From Cristatella mucedo (Eukaryota; Bryozoa; Phylactolaemata; Cristatellidae): a stretch of 64,000 nt of DNA. The notes beneath the pieces are model-generated. The model was not told where the DNA came from and made no database searches. It saw only the letters and a list, made by a program, of their open reading frames with translations. This document shows, piece after piece, positions 12,677 to 24,500 of the stretch. The stretch is from the NCBI GenBank assembly GCA_009760855.2, contig WPIO01000273.1:1-64000 (forward strand), read 5' to 3'. The translations under genes were made by a program, and so were the position numbers. Each line of letters starts with the position of its first letter. Position 1 is the stretch's first letter.

Positions 12677-12704
12677 AGAAAATCTCTTCAAGGCACTAAT
12701 TTGA
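12677..12704 (+). CDS. Candidate last exon with stop, unknown gene
   Basis: Follows a CATCTTCAG acceptor. In the phase set by the preceding candidate exon it reads ENLFKALI and stops at TGA 12702-12704. A possible AATAAA poly(A) signal lies near 12861. Short and unrecognised; support comes only from phase continuity and splice signals. Confidence 0.3.
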
Positions 12705-13013
12705 TGGGAATGATATTTCCTCGCCAAAATCAAACATTTTATTTCTGGACTATGCGAAAAACAAGCCTATTGAAATTATCCAAGTAGAGCTCACTGCTAC
12801 GAAAATTAAAAGTAATGCAGTTAATAAATTATAAAAACACGTTTAAAATATAAAACACGGAAATAAATATCTAAAACAGAAACTGTAAGGTATGTATCTT
12901 ATAGGACTTGAATTGACACTCTCGTCAGAATCTGCGCAAGCCCTGGGCTTCCAGAGTTGTCAGCTTACTGAGATACATAATCGTGGCAAAATATCGCATT
13001 ATTTATCGTTTAC

Positions 13014-13123
13014 CTTGAGTCCACTAAATTCCGCAACATTGCCAATAGATCGTGCACTCGCCAGGGAATCAGTCACCATTGCGAGGCTCACTTTCGCCGC
13101 GGACTGCAGCTGTGCGTCCATTT
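13014..13123 (-). CDS. Candidate internal exon, unknown - strand gene
   Basis: On the - strand the exon begins after AATCAG at 13123 and ends at a GTAAAC donor after 13014. It encodes MDAQLQSAAKVSLAMVTDSL and continues SARSIGNVAEFSGLK in an open, relatively GC-rich frame. Its phase (two leading bases) matches the end of the candidate exon at 13748-13652. A possible continuation of 11 codons with a stop lies at 12931-12899, but its acceptor is poor. No family recognised. Confidence 0.3.
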
Positions 13124-13651
13124 CTGATTCCGGTTAGATAAATTGCATTATGCCATTTGAAAGCTTAGTGATGGCGTCAGCTCACTGACTTTAGTCACTG
13201 CTGACAATAAACACATTTTGGAAACTGATTTATTACTAGAACCATTATTATTGCAAATATCATTTTAATATAGTTGTAAAGGCAACTCCGTCTCAACGCT
13301 ACGATAAAGCATATATGCAGGTGCGGTCAATGTTTTGCAGCTAGAGAAATAAATATAGAAATTGTATGGTTCACTGTCAGAGGGACCACAATCCGGTATC
13401 AAACTAAATTTTCCACATTTTACCACTCACAAACTACTAAAATTCCTTTTATAATGAGCACTCAAATAAGCACACTCGCACACATAATGGTTCCGGAATT
13501 AAAAATACAAGTTTGGTCGCCGAGGAGTACAGGAAGCTAGGAATGAAATGAAATCTGAAAACCACGACATATGATTAGAGGTCATTTGGACAGACAACTA
13601 AGCTGTGCAAGTACGTTTTCTTGACTTTCGTGCAGACGAGCTGATAAATAC

Positions 13652-13748
13652 CTCGCGATAATATTTCAATTTGAGGCTCAGTAGAGTCCAAATCAAATTG
13701 AGGACTAAATGGTGCTAACAGTCTGAGTGGAAACTGCACACTAAAGAG
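13652..13748 (-). CDS. Candidate exon upstream of the 13.0 kb exon
   Basis: On the - strand it follows a GATCTTCCAG acceptor and ends at a GAG|GTATTT donor. It reads LFSVQFPLRLLAPFSPQFDL and then DSTEPQIEILSR, with one base left over (phase 1). Joined to the exon at 13123-13014, the frame stays open. A possible preceding exon ending near 14037 (GAG|GTAAGA) would also be phase-compatible but is weak. Confidence 0.3.
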
Positions 13749-13824
13749 CTGGAAGATCAACCAGGTAAGCAAAAACAAGCGAGTACTTTTAAACTTGAGA
13801 TGAGTGAGATACTACTTAATACGA

Positions 13825-13890
13825 TAGTATTTGAGCGCCACCTCAGAGAACCGAATCTCTTTCCGGGCGCTTTTCCATTCTGCAAGATAA
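13825..13890 (-). mobile_element. LINE A terminal hairpin remnant
   Basis: GAGCGCCACCTCAGAGAAC and TTTCCGGGCGCTTT on + form the inverted LINE A 3' hairpin. Little else of the element is recognisable. Confidence 0.55.
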
Positions 13891-14264
13891 TATTATTATC
13901 AAATTTTCTGTCGGTCGTAAGGAAGTAATTGAGCCAGAGGCATAGTTTATTTTCCCACAGCTCTTATCTATATTGAATTTTAAATACTGAAGAAAAATTG
14001 TTCTTGCTGGATTTCAGAGGGTCGCAAGAAACTCTTACCTCTAGGCTGACTGCTTCAAGCCTAGTGTCCCACTGCAGCCTTGGAAGCCCCCTAGCATGTT
14101 ATTGATTGACTCGGACCAATTGGGTTGTCGCTGTTTTCTTCCCCTTTACTGAGTCAGAGTTGACTTACGAGTATCACAGCTCGACGAGTTTACGTGGCGT
14201 GAGCTGCTCTCGACCGCTGTATGCTTGAGTTGAGAGCCAAACGCTAATGGGGACAATATTACAA

Positions 14265-14345
14265 TGGATGTAGTGCACCCTCAGATAACACAATATCTTT
14301 CTGGGCGCTTTTGCGTTTGCTGGTCAGGAAACTCTGGTCGCCTGG
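14265..14345 (-). mobile_element. LINE A terminal hairpin remnant
   Basis: GTGCACCCTCAGATAAC and TCTTTCTGGGCGCTTTTG on + match the inverted terminal hairpin, followed by some 3' UTR-like sequence. Decayed. Confidence 0.5.
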
Positions 14346-14959
14346 TGAGTGGTATTGCGCTCGATTGATTTGATTAACATCTGAGGGCTAGCATGCACAG
14401 GTTCACATGCAAGGGTTAGAGTTTCGGGCTGAGGCAACGAAAGTAACATCAAGAATAAAGAGAGTCCAACAGAGAGTTAGGCATATGTAGCGATTTATTT
14501 TCTACCACAATTAGCAGCAGAAGTCCGATCAGAATCTTGTATAGTGATTCTTTTATACAAGAAAACGTTCTGTAAAATGTTTCGCGATAACATCTGAACC
14601 TTTTGCCAGTGCTCTGTTGTTGGTTTAATAGATTTGACTAGTAGTAGAAACAAAATGTAATCTAATTTTTATACAAGCAAAAATATGAATGATAAAATAT
14701 AAGTGGACAAAATTTGCCCATACTAAATAAAATATCTAAAATTATATATAGATGGTAGAGCATTTTCTTTGTCTTGCTTGTGAAGGCTTTATTAGATCCC
14801 AGTAACATTTAGACATTGATACCATTTACTACATAAGTCCCCCAGTGGCGACGTCCTGTGGACTTATGTAACTCACTCACTTTCAATTCTACCGGCCTGT
14901 GCACAGGTGTGAACCGCTAGTAGAAACACTTTAGCAAGGCTGGCTTAGCTTCACAGCTG

Positions 14960-15098
14960 CCACATCTCACCGTTCTCTCGCTCATCTGCTGTGTGGCTCC
15001 CTAGCGGAGCAAGGCATCTAATTCAAAAGGTGTGTGACACTTTTAGGTCTTTTCCATTTAGCTCCAGCCTACGTCCCAATACTCCCCATCATATACAG

Positions 15099-15152
<54 letters not shown>

Positions 15153-15300
15153 TATATGCATATATATACATATATATATATGCTGCGTATAGATATATAC
15201 TCAAAAGATGACACCCTACAGATATACGCACCTCCATCAGACTACTAGCATCGTACCGCTGCTTTTTCGGAATCTGAATCGTACTTACCCATGCCTTGCA
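14960..15300 (+). mobile_element. Highly decayed LINE A C-terminal piece split by a microsatellite
   Basis: GTGTGTGACACTTTTAGGTC, TAGCTCCAGCCTACGTC and later CATCGTACC with CTTTTTCGGAATC follow the order of the LINE A C-terminal region. The (CA)n(TA)n tract at 15101-15180 sits inside it. The 85-codon frame here is repeat-derived. Confidence 0.45.
15101..15180. repeat. (CA)n/(TA)n microsatellite
   Basis: A CA run at about 15101-15116 passes into TATATA to about 15180 with a few interruptions. Simple tandem repeat. Confidence 0.9.
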
Positions 15301-15594
15301 ACCACATCGAAATCTGCTGCGGCAATTTGATAAACCAAATGCTTATGCCTTTACCGACATTCGATGATACAGTATATGTTGGAAAATTTCCTGGAAAATA
15401 ATTATGACAGCTCTACGCATCTTCAAACGATACCGATTTTTACTCAAGTAACTTCGTGATGACCTCATCTCACGTGAGGCACTTACGTATGGTTTTTAAA
15501 GGAAGCACGATTTGAATGAATTAAAAATTGTAGCATGCTCACTAAACAAAAGTTCATTCTCCGGTTAGAGCATGCATGCACAATGTCATGCTCC

Positions 15595-16340
15595 TGTGAG
15601 TTAGTGGCAGCATGCACAGTGACAAACTGCATAAGACTTTAATTGGTGAATCGCTTTGAGACCTCACTAAATGCTGGTCGTGCACATTGCGTGTTTTTAA
15701 TTTCTAAATGTGGTCAATCCAGGGATTTCATGTATGCGGAAATCGGAAGTGAGTTCCAGATTGGGAGCATATGAACTGAGCAGGTCATTGGTCTCAACAA
15801 GATTTGAAGTTTGCACTGAGGTGGCTGTAAACAGTAAGCTTCGAAAAGCAAGCTGCAACGATGCGAGCTTGGTGGTGCAGAGTTGATCTGAGGTAGGTGT
15901 ATGCAGGGTCGAGAGAATGAAGTGACCTGAAAGTGGGGGCTAAACCTTGAAGTCAGATGAGTTGCTTGGCGTAGGCAGCGCAGGTCGGCGAGGAAGTGGT
16001 AGGAATGTAGCTTCTACTGTGTGCTCAGCTGACAGACAAGCTCTAGATGCAGTTTTCCACAAGCTGTAGGCACCTGATTTTTACAGGCTTGTAGAATGGC
16101 AAGCAGTGAGTTACAAATAGCTGCATGACGGGATTTCAAAAAGTGCAGCAAGCCAACAACTTAGAGTGCTTAGTATCCCTGTCTGCACAATCAATCTGGT
16201 CTAGCAAGGCTGTGCGTTGAAGGCAGGCAGGAAGTTCGTAGTTGTGGGGCTGTTGTGAGTCGTTCGCTGAAAGATCACTTTGGAACATGACACACCCACA
16301 CTTCGTGCAGATTCAACAGGTGTTAGGCCGGCCAATACTC
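15595..16340 (-). mobile_element. LINE A 3' UTR, C-terminal and RT remnant
   Basis: GTTAGTGGCAGCATGCACAG, GAGTTCCAGATTGGGAGCA and GACAGACAAGCT on + are LINE A landmarks in - orientation. The copy extends into the RT C-terminal part near 16300. Small indels are frequent and no coding frame survives. Confidence 0.65.
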
Positions 16341-16589
16341 TGAGCCTGATGGCCGGGATTAAAAGACTGCTTGCTTGCTAATAAAGTGATGCTACCGTTC
16401 GACCGGCACGTGAGACTCCGCTACTGCCAGCGACCGGCGCTCGAAATTTAGAGTGTCAGTTTTCTTGACAGCTGCCTATGTCGTAAGAGCTGGTCAGAAG
16501 ACATGCTCTACGGCTAGCCATACGCGATCCCTCATTAGGAGATTAGGAGCTGTCTAGCACAACGCGTCTTTCAAAGATTTAGCTTTAGC

Positions 16590-17170
16590 TTTCATGCTCC
16601 CAAAAAGTGTCTTGAGCTCACTGGTCTCAATTTGCTAAAAGAGCTAGGATGGCATGCCGGTTGATCAACGGATACACATCGAAAGTCGCTCAGGGCTGAC
16701 CCTAGCAAGGCCCACCGCAGCCTCGAATCATAAATACATAAGCTGCAGATTTGCTCCAGCAGTTTTAGCATCATCAGTGCTCTCAGATCCTGCATGGACA
16801 TCATTGGCATAGTTCAGTTCCTTAGCTGAAAGCACCGTTGGCGACGTAGAAGCTTTGCCTTCCGCAGGTCCTAGACTGTGTATATTGCTTTCCAAAATTT
16901 GTGAGGCAATAACAGTTACTCTCTTGCTGCCGACCATGGCTCATTCTTTCCAGCTGTCCTGGAGCTACTATTTCCAATGGTTCTCACTTACTTCCAACTG
17001 CTCTCCTGACCGCTGTATGCTTCCCCCAATTTCTCTGTGTTAGGTGAAATGAAAGTCCGTGGCTACCGAAAAGTCGCTAGGCTGTGAGCAGGCTATACCA
17101 AAGGCTCTCCTGTATAACGCTCCACATACTCTTTGTTCCTTTGGGGAATTACAGATGTAGCATGATACTT
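16590..17170 (+). mobile_element. LINE B C-terminal/3' end fragment
   Basis: AAAGAGCTAGGATGGCATGC corresponds to the KELGWLP region. Later come the ACCGTTGGCGACGTAGAAGC (TVGDRSF) segment and the LINE B 3' UTR with CTCTCCTG and GGAATTACAG. Frameshifts throughout. Confidence 0.65.
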
Positions 17171-18454
17171 TCCACTTGTGTCACAACACCTCCTGAACTT
17201 TGCATATAAGAAGAAACTAATTGCTAATACATTTTATGACCGCATGGACTCATCATCTATCAAGTCAGTGGTTTACCCTGCTCACAGCAACATATTTATT
17301 GATATTTTATAATACTAGTAGATAGAAATGAATTCAAATTGGCCTAAAAGAACAGTGGCAACAATGGTAAGTGGTAAGTTATCGCTGGATCGACAACCAT
17401 AGCTGCCATGTTGTGCATCTGGCGAGCTCGTTAACCTTCATGGTTGAAAATTTAGCACTTAGGCTCAAGAAACTATGCGTTTGGACATCAAATTAACAGA
17501 TTCAATACTAATTTCACTATGAGCAAACCCCTCAAATGATGCAAATATTGACAAGTCAAAGCTGTTGGACCGTCACTCAAAGACTACAGTCTCCAAGACA
17601 CTGTGCTGACAAGCAAATCGCATTGTAATGCTTTCGACAGACCCGTGCTGCCTTGATGGGCAGGGGGAACGCGACCGTGGGTGGAGCCTCACTCTATTTT
17701 CTAAATTTCCCGTCGTTTCGCCGAGTATCGGTGCACCGTGCACCAAATAAGATTAGTAAGGGAAATTGTTTGAAAGCACTCGGAGACGCCAGCAACTTGA
17801 GCTATAAACGCGTGTAGGTGATGAAAAATAAGGTATGTTCCTTATATTTGCTCGTGATATAACTCTCAAGCTTTTACACTTAGTTAAGATGCTATTTCAC
17901 ATTCTCACGCTAGCTGGATCACTATTAGCCTACCCAAGACATTTTTATGACGTGTGAATAAATGGATGACTCACGGCTTCGCATTGACATCAGTTTTGAA
18001 TCAAAATAAGTCTATCTACTGAAGTCCGATGTGCATAGAGAGGCTGGAGTGATATTGAGCTGCATTAATCATATAATCCATATTGTTAAAGTTGATCAGA
18101 TCATTTTCAGGAGATATTGCATAAGCGAAAGCTGGCATTTGACAGTCGTTTGCAGGTAAACTGAACTGGCTATAACCAAGTGACATGGCAGTACCATCAT
18201 GATACGCATCGCACAGCAATTCAATAAATAGATAAATAAAAGATCACGAATAGATTAAACAGGAACCTTATATAATATAAGCAAAACGATATCCGCGGTG
18301 AGTGTGATACCAACGGAAGTCAAATCATACAGCAGAGACCGATGAGGAGGCTAGCTAAGTCGAAACATAGTTCCAAGATGGCAGCTCGAAGATAATGATT
18401 GCGTAGACGGGCCCATATGCTTGTTGCGCTACTATTGATAATAATAACTAGTAA
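17171..18454. other. Mostly unrecognised sequence
   Basis: AT-rich, apparently unique. The only notable frame is on the - strand at 18016-18219 (see separate entry). A modestly GC-rich patch at 17640-17740 has no recognisable content. Confidence 0.35.
18016..18219 (-). other. Unrecognised open frame
   Basis: About 67 codons, open further upstream to a stop near 18260, reading MSLGYSQFSLPANDCQMPAF and on to SSLSMHIGLQ. The amino-acid mix is diverse and not repeat-derived, so it could be a real terminal exon. I see no clear acceptor upstream in frame and recognise no family. Chance remains likely. Confidence 0.2.
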
Positions 18455-19530
18455 TATATGCACTTGATAAAACGCGCCTCAGAGAACTCAATCTCTTTCA
18501 AGGCGCTTTGCACTCGCTGCAAGGGGAAATGTCATTTGAATTTTTGGCATGAGTAATATCATGCTGACAAGCCAAACAACATGAATACACATTAGTTTGG
18601 GTGATATGGCACAGGGTCAGCATTGCCCCATTATGTGGTTGTGTCAGGCATTGGCATAGTGTCAGCCAAGTCGCATTAGCACATGAAGGACGATCACACA
18701 GGGACCGCACTCAAATCCTGTCCTAAATTGTGGGGGGGGGGGGGGGGGGGCGGTGTGTTTTTGAGTTTTTTTTTTTAATGTGGTTGAAAAGGGGCTGCTA
18801 TGCGTGACCACAAGTCGGGAGAAGTTGCAGGCTTTAGAGAGCATGCTAACTAAATGCCATAGCTCTCTCCAAAGATTGAGATCAGTTTTAAGTAGCGGGG
18901 GTAACCCCTGAGCGTATTGGTAGACTGCTTGGATTCCGAAAATCAGGGGGGGCTGTGCCCATGCTTGGCTGCGTGGGTGAGTAGATCTGAACGATAGGCT
19001 GAAGCGAAAGAATGAAGTGAGGTCTAAAAGTGAAGCGACAAAACCTTGAATTCAATCCTGCTTGGCTTGACTGGTAGCCAATGCAAGGTCGACGAAAAGT
19101 GGTGTAATTGGGGCAACTTTGATGGCTCACACTCAGACAAGCCTAGCTGTGGAGTTTAGGGCACCAGCTGCAACCGCCCTGATCGCACATGCTGGTTTAG
19201 GCAGAAGTAAGGCAAATGTAGAATTGCAAGACGTCGAGTTACGGGATAGTCGACATAAATGCATGGACCAACTTGACTTGGTATCCTTACCTAAACAAGC
19301 CGCGAAATTTAGGCAATGTTAAGTAGCTGAAAGTTGGCAGATTTGACTTTGGAGCTGTTGTGGGTCTGTCTAAGGACAGCTGTTCTCTTGGGACATGAGC
19401 ACATAGATTTCAAGCTGATTACAATCGCGAGTAGAATGCTAGCAGAGCCAATGTTTGGGGGTCAGTCCTTTCCACTTTCTGAATCACACTGGGTTTGCCC
19501 TCGTGAATAATAAGCTAGCTTCTATCATCG
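18455..19530 (-). mobile_element. LINE A copy, 3' end into RT
   Basis: The 3' end at 18455 carries the hairpin (GCGCCTCAGAGAAC ... TTTCAAGGCGCTTTG on +). The copy then runs through 3' UTR, C-terminal region and the C-terminal part of RT (CTGAATCACACTGGGTTTGC near 19480). It contains a 19-G homopolymer at 18732-18750. Multiple small insertions relative to other copies; no frame survives. Confidence 0.75.
18732..18750. repeat. Poly(G) run of 19
   Basis: Homopolymer of 19 G within the LINE A 3' UTR. Could form a G-quadruplex-type structure and is a likely sequencing-length uncertainty. Confidence 0.9.
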
Positions 19531-21404
19531 TTTTTGTATTGCTCCCTTATCTAGTAAGTAGGTTCATATCATTAATTGATGATGACTTGTGTAGGGTATC
19601 CTCCAGCAGGAACCGAAGGCCAGTCGAATGTATATGTGGATGTATAGGCGCGTGGAAGCTGCTCCAAGAGGGCGATGTAAAAGAGTACGAGAAGTGAGCC
19701 TAGAAGGAGGAAGATGTAGTGACTAGTTCTGAGTGGCATAGCATGCTGACCCACAGGCATAAGATTCCTTGCTGTCTGGAGCTAGCAAGTATATGCTCTT
19801 CGGCGCTGATCGGCTGCAGGGGTGTGAATCCAGTCTTATTGCGCTACTAGCTGTCTAAGCTGCAGTGCTGAACTGAGATGCGCACTCAGGGCTCAGCGCG
19901 GTTGTTCCGGGGAGAGTGGATGCGAGTCTGGATGATGGAACTGCATGTTTTGCCTGGGTCCACAGTCGCCTACACAATCATCATTCTCCATGCGCGAATA
20001 TCAAAGCTATAAACAACATAATTGGAATCCCATGGATAATGACCGATACGAGTGGAACGCGGATCACTTTTTTTCCTAAGGGAATCAGTAGGTGCGGTGT
20101 TAATGGAGTTATTTACGTTAAGGCACCCTATGCGGCTGTGATTTATTTAAGAGCATTATCCTAACGTAGGCTACGTATGAAATAGACCCTTACGTTTAGT
20201 AAACCGACGTAGAGATGCTAATAAAAATATACGTATAGGCAAGTAAATGAGGTGTTAGGGGTCTGGATAGAAGTTTGCCGCTGGTTCCTACGTGCTTAGG
20301 GACGGAGCTATGCCATAGGGCTCTTGGGCTCGCGATGGCGCGATGGACGGAGAGCGAAACCCCTGCAAGCGAGTCGTGGCGTTGTCGACGACGGCTGCAA
20401 TATGCGATCTAGCAGCCGTCGCGCTTGCTGCTCCAGAGCAGGTGGTGTTAAGAGCGAGAAGGGAGTGGACAGCATGCGTAGAAGCCGACGCACAGGCAGA
20501 ATGTGAAGGCTGGGGGAGGAACCATGTGACGGCGATGAGGCACCCACAAATCAACGTGACGGGTCTCGTTTTACTCTTTTACTATTTACGCTTTTATAGT
20601 CATGATCATAACTAACAGTAGGATGAAATCCACAGACCGGGCTCTGTTATTTTCAAAGAAAATTATTTTGTTGACCTTGATGTACTATTCCAGTGAAAAC
20701 AACGTACTTTCACATCCTCGATTCCGTATCAATCTTCCCATAGGCCTTACACAAGTCCACGACCGTTACTTTGCGTTCACATTCCTCACGAGCAGTTTTT
20801 TAATTTTTAACCACCATACCACACTCACCATCTGCCAAGCTGTCTAGACAGGAACTGGTTGAGCTTATGGTAGTCGGGAGCACACTAATTATTTTTCCTG
20901 TGCTGGCTTTCGATCGCTGCTGCCCCATCAAGAGATAAAAAAAAAAGATCAGTCAAATCGAAGCGCAAGCGAAACCCATGGCCAAAATGTTTGAAGCCGA
21001 TAAAACTTGAGCCCGGATATATTAATTAATCATGAGGTTTGGCCGAAAAGGTGCCTGTACACCCTCTTACTAGTTCCATCACCCAAGCCACTCCCCATCG
21101 AGAAGTCCGGTAGTATATTCTTTATCAGAAATTGTTTTATCGCTGAACTAAACTGACCTCATTGCAAAACTCATTGCCATTTAAAAGTAATGTGCTTGTT
21201 TTCGAGTAGTGATAGTGTGTTACGTAAAACGTCAAAATTCTACTTTGCAAAAAACCAATGAGGGTATACACTTGAGGAAACTAATTTTAAAATAGGCTTG
21301 CTTTTCCTGCTATCAGGCGTCATTTTAACTTTATACTTCTTGCGATTCATAAAAATATCTGAAACGTAAAAATACGCAACAATAAGCACTTCTTTTAATT
21401 GCAG
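19531..21404. other. Unrecognised sequence upstream of the UBR-like exons
   Basis: No recognised family. Frames of 60-90 codons at 19916-20164, 20343-20615 and 20602-20847 are not supported by splice context. A GC-rich island (20270-20560) is listed separately. Earlier exons of the UBR-like gene should lie here or upstream, but I could not identify any. Confidence 0.35.
20270..20560. other. GC- and CpG-rich island with frames on both strands
   Basis: About 290 bp far richer in GC and CpG than its flanks. A + frame of 90 codons starts at 20343 and an 88-codon - frame spans 20554-20288. It could be an exon, a promoter-type island or a transposon fragment. No motif decides between these. Confidence 0.3.
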
Positions 21405-21547
21405 AATTACACGTTTTAAAAATTTTGGAATTTCTCCAGCGATGAATATGGAGGATTTGGAGAAACACCTTGAAGATTCGTGCTTGCCGTTCTTGCGATG
21501 TGCTGCATTATTCTTTTCTTTCCTTACTGGTGTTCGTCCGGGACCAG
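21405..21547 (+). CDS. UBR-like exon a
   Basis: Acceptor TTTTAATTGCAG; reads ITRFKNFGISPAMNMEDLEK and then CLPFLRCAALFFSFLTGVRP. Ends one base into a codon at donor G|GTGACC; that base joins AT of the next exon to give Asp. The Met at 21442 is internal: the frame is open back to the acceptor, so it is not a start codon. Confidence 0.85.
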
Positions 21548-24500
21548 GTGACCTTTTCTTAAGAAAATTGATTTTACTTTCCCGTCGCTATGACTTACTT
21601 TGTACCCGTAAAATTCCGAGTTGGATTTCCTATTTTCAGATGTAAACGAGAACGATTTTAAGTCGCTCTGCTGCTATCTCGAATTGAAGCCCACCATTTG
21701 TGGCCTTTTTGAGGACCACCGTGAGATTTGTATGCCTCTCATCAGCAGGTAAGAGTGATGATCTAGTTAGCACCTTCACACATCGTATAACCTAAATGAG
21801 ATTAATTACGGGAGTTGTGAAGTTTTAAATAATAAGAGAGTTACCAGACAATTTTAATCAGTACTAATAACTAGTTTCATGAGTAACGTTGGTGAGAGAG
21901 GGGCATAGGGGTAAAATCTCAAAGCAAAGTTTGTAATGTTTAGTTGCCTGTTCACTAGTTCACCGGCCACTGTAGTAACTTGTAATATATTTTCCCACTT
22001 AGGAATCATCCAGCCTTCCATAATAATATAGATCTACTATATCAAAAATCATTATTTACTAAACAAATATTAAAATATAAAGATCGTTCTTATGTAAACA
22101 TCGTACTGTACAACTTTTTATAAGTACAACAATGTCAATGGAGTGCAATGATTTGTCCACACAGGTAATACTACTCGTTTGAAAATTAGTCACAAACAGA
22201 TAGTTTAATTTCAAACAAGTTGTACTACTTTCTGTATTGTGCATTTGCTACAGGCGCCTAAATAAAGCTCATCTCTAATTGATGTCTCCTAATGATATTT
22301 TTCAAAATCATAGAAGATTCAGATTCATATGCTGAGGTTATTTTTGTATCCAATTTTTAGGAAAACGTATCGTATGCACAAAATCTAACACTCACGGATT
22401 AAATAACGAGTATAATACCTGTAGTATTTTATTTTTCTCAACTAAGAGCTCCTTCCGTGAGTCACATTAACCATTAAGATTGCATCACTATTGATTAAAA
22501 GTCTTTCTATAGGTCACTATCGAGAGTGAGGAGAGCCCACCTACTGTAATAATTGCATGCACACTACATGTTGTAGCGATAAAAATTACTTTACTCAATA
22601 GCTGTCATCTCTTTCTCTCTCTCTATCTCTCTCCCTCTCCCTTGCGTCTTCATGAAAATCAGTAGAAGATCTTCTTCTAAGAAAAAAGTTCGCCTTCTAC
22701 AATTCTATCATTAGTAAATACTTTACGAAAGTCGTGCTTTTTTTGTAACATTATCGTACTTAAGGCTTGCTCTACTGCAGGTGGTGTAAAGATATTCAAT
22801 GGAATCAGGAATCCTTGTCACTTAGTGATCTTGTGACGTACCCACTAACTGCTAAGCCTCTTATTACTTTACCGACCAATTATGCACAACTTTACAAATT
22901 AATGTGGACTTTAAGGTATGAGACCAGCAATGTATGGTACGATTTCATTCAATAAAGAGAAAAGATCAACCTTAAGCTTATATGAGTAAGACTAATTTGC
23001 ATTTTCAAAATTAAACCAGCTTATTATTTACTCTGTAGTGATGATAAGGGACTGCCGACGTTAACTCAATATACTCGTTGTTGCATATGTCTTCATTGTG
23101 GAGTATCTTTGGCTCAGTTGCATGAAGAAACATCGTTTGAAGAAATGCTGCAAGAACTAGATGGGCATGCACGGTCGTGCAATTGTGGATTTAGCATATT
23201 CTTAGAGTAAGTACCGTATATATTGTATCTATTAAAGTTGCTCCGAAATATTTAACATTGGGTTTAGAAGTCACCGATTCTGATCAAAATGTTCAGCAGC
23301 TGATTATGGTCTAAACATTATAACAACTGAACTTGTAAAGACAAAATGTGAAAACCATGCAAAATCATTCACATTTAATTTCTATAATTTGTTGTATGTA
23401 TCTCCGTCTGTAACTACACAAAGCCATAAAGACTACTTGGGTGTTAGGCAGGAGAGTTTTGTATGGCGAACTCACAGTCTAAGCTGCTTTTGGTAGGCAT
23501 TCGGTAGTCAACAGACTTCGTTTCAATTCAGAAATGCGTTCAAACTTGACGAAAATGTATTTACTTTGCCATCAACTAACACTTGTTTTTCATTACAGTA
23601 TAGACAGAAATGTGATGCTTTACATCTACCCCGATTATGGCCGTTTTTGGATCGATTCGCCCTATGAAAACGAGTATGTATACAGTAGTATTTCAAATAC
23701 TGTCTTCTGAAATATGTGTAAACATGAAACCAATATCGAACAATTTATTGCAAATTGTTCAGGTCCGCTAGAATGAAAATTAAGTTAGTTTAGCTTTTTC
23801 AAGCACCACGTTTTATATATTACATTTCTGACGTTGTAAATGCGATGATGCCCACTTTTAGCCGATACATGCAAGCTTTTTAAACTAGCCATCGATAGAC
23901 CTAACAATTTTGACGCATACTTTTAACTCACTATTATTCTTCTTTTTGGTTAGTCGATAAACACTTTCACACTCATAAGGTAGGTATCCTGCCGTGGGCA
24001 TTTAACTCACATCGTGCAATAGTTTCGCTAGAAATCCTCAAACCGATAGAGAATATTTTGAATGCAACCAAGAGTGAGATTGAACTTTTGAGTTGCATAC
24101 TGTTTTGCCTCGCAAGCAACGTTAGAAAAGCTTAAATTTAAATCTGAGGCCTGCAGCATGACTACGCTTATGTTTGACAATTCATTTCATTTTATAATTC
24201 ATTTGTATAGCACCCCAATAAAACTTAATCTCAATTCAGGCGCTTCACATATGCCTCTGGGCTCGAGCCCACGACCTCAGCCAGACCTTCATCGTGGAGA
24301 GCACCTTAACCACTTTACCAAACCAGGTCCTAAATATTTATAAGTTCATGTGGACAATACTTGATAGAGTTATCAATTACTGATCCTAATGATTTATTAA
24401 AATTAAATTGACATTTGTTTTAATGAGCTATCTATAGATATAAGTCTTTACAATTTACTTATATCACATTTGTGTAAAAGCCATCTGACGTATATTACCA

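Noticed and set aside
14991-15248. 85-codon coding frame
   Set aside because: Most of it is the CA/TA microsatellite inside a decayed LINE.
20602-20847. 81-codon + frame upstream of the UBR-like gene
   Set aside because: No motif, no splice support and AT-driven composition.
21442-21645. Stand-alone 67-codon gene starting at an ATG
   Set aside because: The frame is open upstream to a splice acceptor, and a donor at 21548 joins it in phase to the next UBR-like exon.
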